64,000 nt of DNA from Natronococcus occultus SP4 (GCF_000328685.1 NC_019974.1:3897001-3961000); one strand, 5' to 3'; positions 8,543 to 17,217 are shown, counted from the stretch's first letter. Translations and numbers: made by a program. The notes: generated by a model from the letters alone, not told the origin.

Positions 8543-8980
8543 ATGCCGACCGTCTGCGAGACCCATATCGAGAACCGATTCCGCGTCCAGCCCAACCACG
8601 CGAACAACAACAACACGCTTCACGGTGGGAACCTGATGAAGTGGCTCGACGAGACCGCCGCGATGTCGGCGATGCGCTTTGCCGGCGAGACCTGCGTCAC
8701 TGCCCGCGTGAACGAACTCGACTTCGAGCGGCCGATCAGGATCGGCGACATCGCGCTGGTCGAGGCCTACGTCTACGACGCGGGTCGTTCGAGCGTCCAC
8801 GTCGCGCTCCGGGCCTGGCGCGAGGAGCCCCGAACCGGCGAGACCGAGAAGACGACCGAGTCCTCCTTTACGTTCGTCGCGATCGACGAAAGCGGAAAAC
8901 CCCAGCCGGTGCCCGAACTGACCGTCGAGAGTGATTCGGGGCGGCGACTCCGGGAGCGCGCGCTCGGCGACGAGCCGTAG
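8543..8980 (+). CDS. Acyl-CoA thioesterase, hotdog fold
   Basis: 145 residues. The N-terminal RVQPNHANNNNTLHGGNLMKW carries the conserved Asn/Asp-HGG-x-hydrophobic helix of YciA/ACOT-type thioesterases. ARVNELDFERPIRIGD forms the central strand region. The family hydrolyses acyl-CoA to free acid and CoA in the cytoplasm. A GTG two codons upstream (8537) is another possible start. It probably has its own promoter after the preceding terminator. Confidence 0.85.
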   Translation: MPTVCETHIENRFRVQPNHANNNNTLHGGNLMKWLDETAAMSAMRFAGETCVTARVNELDFERPIRIGDIALVEAYVYDAGRSSVHVALRAWREEPRTGETEKTTESSFTFVAIDESGKPQPVPELTVESDSGRRLRERALGDEP

Positions 8981-8987
8981 CCGACGA

Positions 8988-9407
8988 TCACTCCCGTCGA
9001 AGGAACGCCTCGAGGACGGGTGCGACCTCCTCGAGGGTCCGGTACTCGGCCACCTCGACGGCGTCGTTGCCCCGCACCATCGCGGACAGTTCGTGCTCGC
9101 CGTCCGGACGGTAGAGCGCGAGGACGGGCGTCTCCCACGCGACGGCCCGGCCGAGCTCGTAGCCGACCCCGAGGCTCGGCGTCGTCACCTCGGCCACGAC
9201 GGCGTCGGCCCGCCGGAGCCAGGCGACGTCCTGGTCGTGGATGTCGCCGTCGGTCAGTCCCGCCGCCTGCTCTTTCGTCTCGACGTCCTCGGTCCCGACG
9301 TGTTCGGTGAGGACCGTTCCGTGTTGCTCGAGGAGAGCGATGAGATCGGCGTACAGATCGACGTCGTCCCGCCCGCCGCGGATGGAGCCGCTGAAGAAAA
9401 TATCCAT
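8988..9407 (-). CDS. DNPH1/Rcl-like nucleoside deoxyribosyltransferase family protein
   Basis: 139 residues. IFFSGSIRGGR at the N-terminus, VLTEHVG and VVAEVTTPSLGVGYELGRA match the 2'-deoxynucleoside 5'-phosphate N-hydrolase (Rcl/DNPH1) branch of the nucleoside 2-deoxyribosyltransferase fold. The Glu in GVGYELGRA is the expected nucleophile. The family cleaves the base from deoxynucleoside monophosphates, including modified ones, so a nucleotide-pool cleaning role is reasonable. It is convergent with the thioesterase gene. Confidence 0.85.
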   Translation of the reverse strand: MDIFFSGSIRGGRDDVDLYADLIALLEQHGTVLTEHVGTEDVETKEQAAGLTDGDIHDQDVAWLRRADAVVAEVTTPSLGVGYELGRAVAWETPVLALYRPDGEHELSAMVRGNDAVEVAEYRTLEEVAPVLEAFLRRE

Positions 9408-9493
9408 GGCGGGTCGTTGTGATATCGGACCTTAACAGTCCCTTATCCGGTCCGTGAGAGCCGACGACGGTTCGGCTCGGTCCCGAACGGCCG

Positions 9494-10570
9494 TCACTCG
9501 AGTACCAGTACGTACCGCGTCAGCGACCGGTGGACGCGGCGTTCGAACGCGGCCTCGAGCTCCCAGCCGACCTCGCGAGCCTCCGCGGCCCACGAGCGGT
9601 CGGCGACGACGACGGCTCGAGAGGCGACCCGACGGGCTTCGGCGAGCGCGCCCGAAACGAGATCCTCGAGGCGGTGGGTGTCGACCTTCGACTGGCGACC
9701 GTAGGGCGCGTCGAAGACGACGCCGTCGACCGCGTCGTCGGCAAACGGCAACCGCGTCGCGTCGCCGCGGCCGACGTGCCACGACCCTCGGGAAACGCCC
9801 GTCGGCGAGGGGTCGTCCCGGTCGAGGAAGTGCTCGAGGTTCCGGCGTGTGCCCACTGCCATCTTCTCTTGGGCGTCGGTGCCGACGACGTCGGCTCCGA
9901 CCAGTCCTGCCTCGACCAGCACGCCGCCTGTCCCACACATCGGATCGAGAACGGTCGCGCCGAGGCGGGCGCCCGCGACGTTCGCGACCGAACGGGCCAA
10001 CAGCGGATCCATGCTGCCGGGCTGGAAGAACGGTTTGTCCGTCGGTGCACGCGAACCGAAGTCCCGGACGCTCGCTGCTGTGAGCCAGCCCAGCGCACAG
10101 ACCGACACCTGCTCACCTCGCGTCGGGTCCTCGCCGTCGGCACTCGAGAGGAGGCCGTCACGTTCGTCGCGCTCGAGTCGCCCCGACGAAAACGCCGCTC
10201 GCAGGACGTGATCGGGGTCTTCGAGGTCGACCGCGAACCCACGGTCGACCAGGATCTGGCCGAGTTCCCGCTCCACGCGGTCGGTCGCGACGCCCGTCGA
10301 GCCGTGAACGTCGGTCGCGCGCACCGCGACTGTTCCCTCGCGGTCGATCGGGGCGGCCTCGAGTAACACCTTCGCACTGGCGAGGTCGGCGTCGGTCCGG
10401 CCCAGCAGCGCGCTCACACGGTGCGTGTAGGCCAGTCCGCGGACACGCTCGGGAACGACGGCGTTCGCGACCGCGAGCCCGGGCGCGATCGGGCGAACGT
10501 CTGCCGCGGCGCTTTCGGCCTCGCAGACTGCGAACGCGTCGTCCTCGCCGCCGAGCTCGAGGAAGTACAC
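9494..10570 (-). CDS. trmG10: tRNA (guanine(10)-N2)-dimethyltransferase, TIGR01177 family
   Basis: 358 residues. An N-terminal THUMP-like region (about 50-150) precedes a Rossmann methyltransferase with the SAM motif DPMCGTGGVLVEAGL and the catalytic DAPYGRQS, a D/N-PPY-type motif. This is the archaeal Trm-G10 enzyme that methylates the exocyclic amine of G10 in tRNA. Asp replaces Asn in the catalytic motif, as usual for this family. Start chosen at MYFLELGGED. Confidence 0.88.
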   Translation of the reverse strand: MYFLELGGEDDAFAVCEAESAAADVRPIAPGLAVANAVVPERVRGLAYTHRVSALLGRTDADLASAKVLLEAAPIDREGTVAVRATDVHGSTGVATDRVERELGQILVDRGFAVDLEDPDHVLRAAFSSGRLERDERDGLLSSADGEDPTRGEQVSVCALGWLTAASVRDFGSRAPTDKPFFQPGSMDPLLARSVANVAGARLGATVLDPMCGTGGVLVEAGLVGADVVGTDAQEKMAVGTRRNLEHFLDRDDPSPTGVSRGSWHVGRGDATRLPFADDAVDGVVFDAPYGRQSKVDTHRLEDLVSGALAEARRVASRAVVVADRSWAAEAREVGWELEAAFERRVHRSLTRYVLVLE

Positions 10571-10756
10571 GTCCGACTATCGCTCGGGCGCGGGTATCAG
10601 CGTACCGTTTTTCGTACTCGAGGTTCGACCGCGTCTCACAGTGGTGAGAGAACGCGGCGCACGATCTCCATCGAACCGCCCGGACGGCGTCGAACGCCGG
10701 CGATTTCGTTACTAGACCGTCCGATATAAACCGGATATATCAGGTGCCGGTACCAA

Positions 10757-10778
10757 CCTTTATAAGCCTTAAATACGT
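10757..10778 (+). promoter_or_regulatory. Promoter of tbp
   Basis: TTTATAAG (10760-10767) and CTTAAATA (10768-10775) lie 20-35 bases before ATG 10794. Spacing fits leaderless transcription. Two overlapping TATA-like cores in front of the gene for TATA-binding protein leave room for self-regulation. Confidence 0.6.
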
Positions 10779-10793
10779 CTTTTTAAGCGACTT

Positions 10794-11354
10794 ATGACGG
10801 ATCCGAAGGACACCATCAATATCGAAAACGTGGTGGCGTCGACCGGCATCGGACAGGAGCTCGATCTGCAAAGCGTCGCGATGGACCTCGAGGGGGCCGA
10901 CTACGACCCCGAACAGTTCCCCGGCCTGGTCTACCGTACGCAGAACCCCAAGTCCGCCGCCCTGATCTTCCGTTCCGGGAAGATCGTCTGTACCGGTGCA
11001 AAAAGCACCGACGACGTCCACGAGAGTCTCCGCATCGTCTTCGACAAGCTCCGGGAACTCCAGATTCAGGTCAACGAGGACCCCGAGATCGTCGTCCAGA
11101 ACATCGTCACCTCGGCCGACCTCGGACGCAACCTCAACCTGAACGCGATCGCGATCGGTCTCGGTCTCGAGAACATCGAGTACGAGCCCGAGCAGTTCCC
11201 GGGCCTGGTCTACCGGCTCGACGAGCCCGAGGTCGTCGCCCTGCTGTTCGGCTCCGGGAAACTCGTCATCACCGGCGGGAAAAAGCCCGAGGACGCCGAG
11301 CACGCCGTCGACAAGATCGTCTCTCGTCTCGAGGACCTCGGCCTGCTCGAGTAA
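10794..11354 (+). CDS. tbp: TATA-box-binding protein
   Basis: 186 residues made of two direct repeats of about 90 residues, each with an EQFPGLVYR motif followed by a strand of the type SAALIFRSGKIVCTGAK. It is the general transcription factor that binds TATA boxes and recruits TFB. Length and two-fold repeat are complete and the acidic surface is halophilic. Haloarchaea often have several TBPs; this copy resembles the main chromosomal type (TbpE), but that assignment is by likeness only. Confidence 0.96.
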   Translation: MTDPKDTINIENVVASTGIGQELDLQSVAMDLEGADYDPEQFPGLVYRTQNPKSAALIFRSGKIVCTGAKSTDDVHESLRIVFDKLRELQIQVNEDPEIVVQNIVTSADLGRNLNLNAIAIGLGLENIEYEPEQFPGLVYRLDEPEVVALLFGSGKLVITGGKKPEDAEHAVDKIVSRLEDLGLLE

Positions 11355-11643
11355 CGAACCCGACGCGATTCTCGCGGTCGTCGCCGCCGTAGATCCATCG
11401 TTCTCACTGACCGTTTCACCGCTTTTGTCGCTGAAAGCGAACGCTGCTTTCGGTTCGCCGCGGTAACCGACTGGGTAACGTCGGTTTAACTCCCTCATTA
11501 TCGCCGAGAGTCGGATTCGACGCGATCGTTCGCTCGAGTTGGTAACCGTTCATACCGGCCCGAATCGTCGGGACTGGCCTGAACCGGAGCGGAGGATCGG
11601 AAACGACCGACCGCGTTTATTCGGCCCGACTGAGTCTCCATCG

Positions 11644-12042
11644 ATGATGACGCTCCATCCGGACCGAACGACGTCCGTCGCCGAGGGACCGAGCGGGGAA
11701 CCGACGCCCCTTCGCGCCCTCACGCGCGGAGAGTTCGGTCGTGTGCTGGCAAACGACCGGCGACGGGAGGTGCTCAGGTACCTGCTGGCCGCCGAGGAGC
11801 CGATCACGGTCCAGCGACTCGTCGGCTGGCTCGCCGACACCGAGGACGAGACGACCGTCCTGACGACGATCCACGAGCTGCGCCAGCGTGTCCACGTCGC
11901 GCTGTGTCGCACTCACCTGCCGCTGCTCGAGCGGTACGGTCTCGTGCAGTACGACCGCGATCGAGGGCTGGTCTCGCCCGCGGCGAACCTCCGGGAGTTC
12001 GAGTCCGTCCTCGAAGACGTCGACCTCGAGCGACCCTGGTAA
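11644..12042 (+). CDS. DUF7344-type winged-helix regulator
   Basis: 132 residues from MMTLHPDRTTSV. The core LTRGEFGRVLANDRRREVLRY and the later LPLLERYGLVQYDRDRGLV match the haloarchaeal DUF7344 domain, a winged-helix DNA-binding fold. The open frame extends upstream to 11539, but that part lacks the family pattern, so the ATG at 11644 (or 11647) is preferred. Target unknown. The 289-base gap after tbp holds no other gene that I can support. Confidence 0.75.
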   Translation: MMTLHPDRTTSVAEGPSGEPTPLRALTRGEFGRVLANDRRREVLRYLLAAEEPITVQRLVGWLADTEDETTVLTTIHELRQRVHVALCRTHLPLLERYGLVQYDRDRGLVSPAANLREFESVLEDVDLERPW

Positions 12043-12104
12043 CGGATTCACCCCACAGTGCAAGCCGTGAGCTTTCGCCTGTGATACACGAGGGGAGCTG
12101 ACGG

Positions 12105-12875
12105 CTAGTCAGCCGCCTGACCGCCGTCGACCGGGACGGTGACGCCGGTCACGAATGATGCGCCCGCGGAGCAGAGAAAGGCCACGACACTCGCCATCTC
12201 TTCCGGTTTGGCGTGGCGCCCCATCGGGACGTCGGACATGGCACTCGTGTCGAACGGCAATTCGCGGGGATCCGAACCGCCCGCCATCGTCTCCTGGATG
12301 TTCGTCTCGGTCGGCCCGGGCGCGATCGCGTTGACGCGGACACCTCGGTCGGCGTATTCGAGTGCGGCCGTCTTCGTGAGTCCGACGACGCCGTGTTTGC
12401 TGGCGACGTAGTTTCCGAGTCCACCCATCCCGACGAGTCCTGCTTCGGACGCCGTGTTCACGATGACTCCCCTCCCCTGGTCTTCCATTACGGGTAGTTG
12501 GGCTTTCATTCCGGCCCAGACCCCCTTCAGATTGACGTTGACGAGCCGTTCCCAGTCGTCCTCGTCGATGTCCGCGATGTCCTCGAAACCGGTGAGGATA
12601 CCGGCGTTGTTGTGGGCGATATCGAGACTTCCGTACGTCTCGACGGCGACCTCGACGAGCCGCTGAACCGCTTCGGGGTCGGTGACGTCGGCCGAGACGA
12701 AGGTGGCGGTTCCACCGTCGTCCTCGATAGCTGTGACCACGTCCTCCCCACGGTCCTCGTCGACGTCGGAAACCACGACGTTAGCGCCCTCGGTGGCGAG
12801 CCGTCGAGCCGTTGCGCGTCCGATTCCCGATCCAGCTCCGGTAACAAGTGCCGTATCGCCAGTAAATCGTTCCAT
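12105..12875 (-). CDS. Short-chain dehydrogenase/reductase
   Basis: 256 residues of the classical SDR family. The cofactor motif TGAGSGIG, the NNAG motif and the catalytic YVASK with upstream Ser (NTASEAGLVG) are all present. DVDED after the second strand favours NAD. Substrate unknown. The gene has a TATA box and a perfect palindrome between TATA box and start, so it is probably controlled by a repressor. Confidence 0.9.
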   Translation of the reverse strand: MERFTGDTALVTGAGSGIGRATARRLATEGANVVVSDVDEDRGEDVVTAIEDDGGTATFVSADVTDPEAVQRLVEVAVETYGSLDIAHNNAGILTGFEDIADIDEDDWERLVNVNLKGVWAGMKAQLPVMEDQGRGVIVNTASEAGLVGMGGLGNYVASKHGVVGLTKTAALEYADRGVRVNAIAPGPTETNIQETMAGGSDPRELPFDTSAMSDVPMGRHAKPEEMASVVAFLCSAGASFVTGVTVPVDGGQAAD

Positions 12876-12882
12876 AGCCCAT

Positions 12883-12896
12883 TGAACGTACGTTCA
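12883..12896 (-). promoter_or_regulatory. Perfect 14-bp palindrome, repressor operator candidate
   Basis: TGAACGTACGTTCA lies eight bases before ATG 12875 and just downstream of the TATA box, in the position where a bound dimer would block initiation. The form is like TetR-family operators. No TetR gene is in the window. Confidence 0.65.
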
Positions 12897-12902
12897 GAGG
12901 AA

Positions 12903-12910
12903 GTATATAG
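12903..12910 (-). promoter_or_regulatory. TATA box of the SDR gene
   Basis: The minus strand reads CTATATAC, centred about 31 bases from ATG 12875, giving a near-leaderless transcript. Confidence 0.6.
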
Positions 12911-13042
12911 TTCAGGACGGATCCTGCCTCGCCCTTGAGCGATCGGTATACGCGACCGACGTCCCGCGCCACGTCCGATCCGTGGCGCCGTTTCACCGGA
13001 ACGGGCCCTCATCGACACTCCTCCGCCAGTCTTTCGAGAACC

Positions 13043-13900
13043 CTACTCGACGAGCCGCTCGATCTCGGTCACGAGAATGTCGCTGGCGCCAGCTTCCTTG
13101 ACGTCGGTGATCGTCTCGAAGACGTTTCGCTCGTCGACGACGGCATGAACCGCGAGCATCTCGTCGCCGTTATCGTCCGCGATGTCCATGATCGTCGGCC
13201 CGCCGAGGCCGGGGATCTCCTCGCGGACGTCCGCGAGCCGGTCCTCGGGGACGTTCATCATCAGGTAGCGTTTCCCCTCGGCGTGTTTCACCGACGACAG
13301 CGCCGTCTGCACTTCCTGGACCTTCGGCTCCTCGAGGACGTCCTCGCGGGCGAACAGCCGGACCGAACTCGAGAGCACCTCCTCGACGATCGCCAGCCGG
13401 TTCATCTTCAGGGTCGTCCCGGTGCTCGTGATGTCGACGATCGCGTCGGCCATCTCGACGTGAGGCGTCAGCTCGGTCGCACCCGAGACCTCGACGATGT
13501 CGGGTTCGACGCCGGCGTCGTCGAAGAAGTCGCGGGTGATGTTCGGGAACTCGGTGGCGACGGTTTTCCCGGCCAGATCCGCGACGCCTTCGATGTCGCC
13601 GTCCTCGGGCGCCGCGAGGACGAGCCGACAGCGCCCGAACTCGAGATCCAGCAGTTCGGCGACGTCGTCGACGCGGGCCTCCCGAACCTGGTCGTAGCCC
13701 GTGATCCCCATCTCGGCCGCGCCGTCGGCGACGTACTCGGGGATGTCGGCCGCGCGGGCGAACAGCACCGAGACGTCGGGGTCGACGGTGTCGGCGTACA
13801 GTTTGCGGTCGGCACCGTTCTCGAGGTGCAGCCCCGCCCGCTCGAGGAGGTCGATCGTCGGCTCGTGCAGGCGGCCCTTGTTGGGAACGGCGATTCGCAT
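13043..13900 (-). CDS. hisG: ATP phosphoribosyltransferase, long form
   Basis: 285 residues, the length of the long HisG with a C-terminal ACT-like regulatory domain (about 210-285, containing the conserved [12 protein letters not shown]-type strand). [23 protein letters not shown] and the PRPP-binding region [15 protein letters not shown] identify the enzyme of the first step of histidine synthesis. The long form needs no HisZ and is normally inhibited by histidine. Other his genes are not adjacent. Confidence 0.95.
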   Translation of the reverse strand: MRIAVPNKGRLHEPTIDLLERAGLHLENGADRKLYADTVDPDVSVLFARAADIPEYVADGAAEMGITGYDQVREARVDDVAELLDLEFGRCRLVLAAPEDGDIEGVADLAGKTVATEFPNITRDFFDDAGVEPDIVEVSGATELTPHVEMADAIVDITSTGTTLKMNRLAIVEEVLSSSVRLFAREDVLEEPKVQEVQTALSSVKHAEGKRYLMMNVPEDRLADVREEIPGLGGPTIMDIADDNGDEMLAVHAVVDERNVFETITDVKEAGASDILVTEIERLVE

Positions 13901-14086
13901 TGTCGAACCGTTCGGCGTCGGCGGGGAACTGTCTTTTCATCCCGGCGACGCTGCCGTCCGCGTCGCTGTCGGGAGCCACGACTACCGGAAGCGAGAACCG
14001 AGAGAACGACGACTTCCCGTCATAGCTTCACCTTGTGACCAGAACCACTTAAAGAACGATCCACGGATCCCGAACCCTGACGGCGA

Positions 14087-15920
14087 TCAGATCGAGAGAT
14101 CGACCCGGCGCAGCAGTTGCGCATTGATCGCGACGATCACCGTGCTGGCGGACATAAGCACCGCGCCGACCGCCGGCGAGAGCAGGACGCCGATCGGCGC
14201 CAGCACGCCGGCCGCAAGCGGCAACGCGAACACGTTGTACCCTGCGGCCCAGGCGATGTTCTCCTGCATCTTCCGGTAGCTCTTCCGGCTCAGGCACACG
14301 AGCCGGGCGACGTCGCGGGGGTCGTTCTCGACGAGGACGACGTCGGCCGACTCGACGGCAACGTCGGTCCCCGAGCCGATGGCGACGCCGACGTCGGCGC
14401 GGGTGAGCGCGGGCGCGTCGTTGACGCCGTTCGCAAGAGCGTAGCTCTTGCGAGCCAACCATCGCGACGAGCGTGCCCTCCTCCTGGAGTTCGACGATCT
14501 TCTCGTCTTTGTCCTCGGGCAGGACTTCGGCGAAGACGGTGTCGATGCCCAGTTCGTCGGCGACGCTGTGAGCGACCTCGGCGTCGTCGCCCGTCAGCAT
14601 CGCCACCTCGACGCCCATCCCCTGCAGCGCGTCGATCGCCTCGAAACTCTCCTCGCGGATCACGTCGGCCAGCGCGAGCGCGCCGACGACCGAGTCGTCA
14701 CACAGTACGTAGACGACTCCGTACCCCCGTTCGCCGGCCTCCTGGGCGAACTCCTCGAAGGCGGTCCCGGGCTCGATCCCGAGGTGACCCAACAGATTCG
14801 GGCCGCCGACGGAGACGGTGCGGCCGTTCCGGTCGCCCGGTTCGCTCCTGTCCGCGGTTCCGCCGGGACCGCCCGCTGTTGCGGCCGGAACCGCGTCCCG
14901 TTCGACCGTCGCGCGAACGCCCCGTCCCTCGAGGGCCTCGAAACCGCGAACGTCGGGTGCGGAAAGCTCACGCGCCTCGGCTTCCTCGCGAACGGCCTGT
15001 GCGATCACGTGCTCCGAATCGCCCTCGGCCGCGGCCGCAAGCGTCAACACGTCGTCCTCGCTCCAGCCCTCGATCGTCTCGAGGACGACGTCGGCCGGCT
15101 CCTTTTTCACCGGCGTCGATTCCCCCGTGACCATCGCCTCGTTGACGTTCGACGTCCCGTCCTCGACGACGCCGTCGGCGGGAACGTTCGCGCCCGGTCG
15201 GACGAGTACGAGATCGTCCTCCTCGAGGACGTCGGTCGGAACCGTCCGAGTTTCGCCGTCCTCGGTGATCCGCTCGGCGGTGTCGGGCATCAGCTCGGCC
15301 AGTTCGTCGAGCGCGCCCGAGGCTCGTCTGACCGAGCGCATCTCGATCCAGTGACCCAGCAGGAAGATGATGATCAGCGTCACGAGCTCCCAGAAGAACG
15401 GGTCGCCGATCCCGAAGGCGACCGCCGCGACGCTGTAGCCGAACGCGACCGTGATCGCCAGCGAGATCAGCAGCATCATCCCGGGTTCGCGGTTGCGCGC
15501 CTCGACCGCGCCCATCCGCAGGAACGGAACGCCGCCGTAGGCGAAGACGACCACGCCGAGGACGGGGCCGACGAACTTGCTGCCCGGGATGGTCACGGCG
15601 GTGTAGCCGAGCCACTCCTGGAGCATCGGGCTGTAGTACAACACCGGTAGGGAGAGCACGAGACAGACGAAAAACCGCTTCCGGAACATCTCCTCGTGGC
15701 CCGAGTGGTCGACGTGAGCACCGTGCTCGTGATCGTCTTCGTGAGCGGCGTCCTCGCGGTCGTCGCGACGTTCGACCGGCTTCTGGTCGGGTTCGGGTGC
15801 GTCCCGGTAGCAGTCACACACCCGACAACACGAGCAGTAGCGGTCCGTGGGCCTCTCGCGGCGAGCGGACTCGCCCTCCGGGCGGGCGCCGTCGCCGTGA
15901 TCGTGGGTCGGCTCGGTCAT
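14087..15920 (-). pseudogene. copB: Decayed CopB-type copper P-type ATPase
   Basis: The N-terminal frame (15920 down to about 14450) has a His-rich, Cys-containing head, four membrane segments and TGES, then jumps from VKKEP directly to a nucleotide-binding-domain sequence (ETIEGWSEDD). About 130 residues normally found between these points, including the CPx membrane motif and the phosphorylated DKTGT loop, are missing. A second lesion adds a 23-base hairpin within GDGVNDAP (14434-14456), shifting frame; the rest ([20 protein letters not shown] to the stop at 14087) continues in another frame. Either lesion should abolish transport. The His-rich head suggests the CPH-type CopB group. Confidence 0.85.
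14434..14456. repeat. 23-base perfect hairpin inserted in the ATPase reading frame
   Basis: On the coding (minus) strand TCGCAAGAGC, loop TAC, then GCTCTTGCGA: two 10-base arms that pair perfectly. It sits where the codons of GDG in the GDGVNDAP hinge motif should be. Compared with the family sequence the net gain is 22 bases, a +1 shift. It may be a footprint or a very small palindromic element. Confidence 0.7.
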
Positions 15921-16104
15921 GGATTTCGAGTCCGCTTATCCGGCTCGCTCGCGTTGGCTTCGAGCGTCACTCTCGAGTGATCGTCGCTCGGCTACACTCC
16001 GAATCGTCGGCGGTCGTCGTCGCTAGTTTTCGTCGAATCGTCTTAATTCTCATACACGGTTCTCGATGCCGACGATGGCATCTGCCGGTGCCGTCGGAAG
16101 CGGA

Positions 16105-16116
16105 AACGTATAGGTG
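16105..16116 (+). promoter_or_regulatory. TATA-like element before the membrane winged-helix gene
   Basis: AACGTATAGGTG lies about 30 bases before the GTG start at 16140, matching leaderless spacing. Confidence 0.4.
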
Positions 16117-16139
16117 AGCGACGCCACACGGACTAAATA

Positions 16140-16715
16140 GTGGGCCGAACGACACGCGACACCGCCATCGTCGCGCTGGTTGCCGGGATCCTCCTGCTCG
16201 GTGTCGGGGCCGCCTGGCAGGCGTATCGACAAGCTCAGGCGCACGGCGAGATGATGGGTCACGCTGCGGTTCACGGGACAAATCCGGGCTGGTATCTGCT
16301 CGGCTCGGTTCTCGTTGCGGGGGTCGTCGCTGGCGCGTACTGGATCGTTCGCGAGGAGCGAGGACGGAACCCCAAGCGGCAAACCACACCTCGAGAGGAC
16401 GGCCCGTCGATCGCGGCTGACGACGAGCGAGACGAATCCTCGACCGACCGAACGGACGAGCCAGCGGCTCGGGCGTCTCCTCACATCCTGACCGTTCTGC
16501 CCGAGGACGAACGCCGCGTCCTCGAGCCAGTCGTCGACTCTCCCGGAATTACGCAGATCGCACTCCGGGATCGGTCGGAGTTCTCCAAGAGCAAGGTCAG
16601 CCAGACCGTCACCGACCTCGAGAAACGCGGCCTGCTCTACCGCGAGCGACAGGGGCGGACGTACCGCGTCTACCCGAGCGACGAACTGATCGACGACCTG
16701 GACGGCGAACGGTGA
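16140..16715 (+). CDS. Membrane-anchored winged-helix regulator with an external Met/His loop
   Basis: 191 residues from GTG. Helix 1 spans about 9-26 and helix 2 about 51-69; charge distribution puts both ends inside. The short outside loop holds His35, Met38, Met39, His41 and His45, a good soft-metal site. An acidic linker leads to a C-terminal winged helix (about 110-185: ILTVLPEDERRVLEPVV, SKSKVSQTVTDLEKRGL) of the DUF7343/MarR-like type. It lies between the decayed CopB gene and the His-rich/CopA genes, so I infer a one-component copper sensor. No promoter target is proven. Confidence 0.8.
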   Translation: MGRTTRDTAIVALVAGILLLGVGAAWQAYRQAQAHGEMMGHAAVHGTNPGWYLLGSVLVAGVVAGAYWIVREERGRNPKRQTTPREDGPSIAADDERDESSTDRTDEPAARASPHILTVLPEDERRVLEPVVDSPGITQIALRDRSEFSKSKVSQTVTDLEKRGLLYRERQGRTYRVYPSDELIDDLDGER

Positions 16716-16917
16716 CCGCTCTCCGGCGACACGGGTCGCTTCGGTGCGACGATTGGATCGGCGGGATCGAGACCGCCACACAGAGGCCGAACGAACGGTC
16801 TCTCCGATAAGAAACGATTAGATCGGCGCACGAACGATCTCGAACGATCTCCGACGCGGGTTCACACCCAGATCTACAACCGTTACCCGCCCGTTCGATC
16901 GACTGAGGAGAAGACTA

Positions 16918-17217
16918 ATGACGATACCCCTACTCCGACTCCTGGCAGCCACGGTCGTGATCGTCGCGTTGCTCGGCGGCGTCGCGGTCGTAAGCGCGGA
17001 CACGGGTCCGGTCGACGTCCTCGACCGGATGCACAGCGACGGCGAACATCATGCCGAACATGACCACGGCGAACATCACGCCGAACACGATCACGCCGAA
17101 CACGATCACGGCGAACATGACCACGCTGAACATCACGGCGAACACGATCACGGCGAACATCACGCCGAACACCCCGAGGACAACGGAACGCACCATCAGG
17201 TGGGCGGTCACTGCTAA
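16918..17217 (+). CDS. Exported His-rich metal-binding peptide
   Basis: 99 residues. A signal peptide (about 1-27, LLRLLAATVVIVALLGGVAVVSA) is followed by a tail with 23 His in about 62 residues, arranged as degenerate repeats of GEHHAEHDH type, ending GGHC. The repeats are in the DNA too, so the tail can vary in copy number. It precedes copA by 176 bases. A role as an extracytoplasmic copper or zinc binder that feeds or buffers metal is inferred from composition and position. Confidence 0.75.
   Translation: MTIPLLRLLAATVVIVALLGGVAVVSADTGPVDVLDRMHSDGEHHAEHDHGEHHAEHDHAEHDHGEHDHAEHHGEHDHGEHHAEHPEDNGTHHQVGGHC
17041..17175 (+). repeat. Degenerate tandem repeats coding the His-rich tail
   Basis: Units of the form GAACATCACGCC and GAACACGATCACGCC/G repeat through this stretch, built from 12- and 15-base steps so frame is kept. 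Confidence 0.7.

Noticed and set aside
13170-13979. 269-codon Arg-rich frame over hisG
   Set aside because: Shadow of hisG; hisG is full length with all motifs.
14434-14458. Programmed frameshift in the P-type ATPase
   Set aside because: The shift comes from inserted hairpin DNA in an invariant motif, and the protein also lacks DKTGT, so decay is simpler than programmed recoding.
16930-17211. Hydrophobic FAVIVFAVM-type protein antisense to the His-rich gene
   Set aside because: It is the mirror of His/Glu repeats; the sense frame has a signal peptide and a sensible start.
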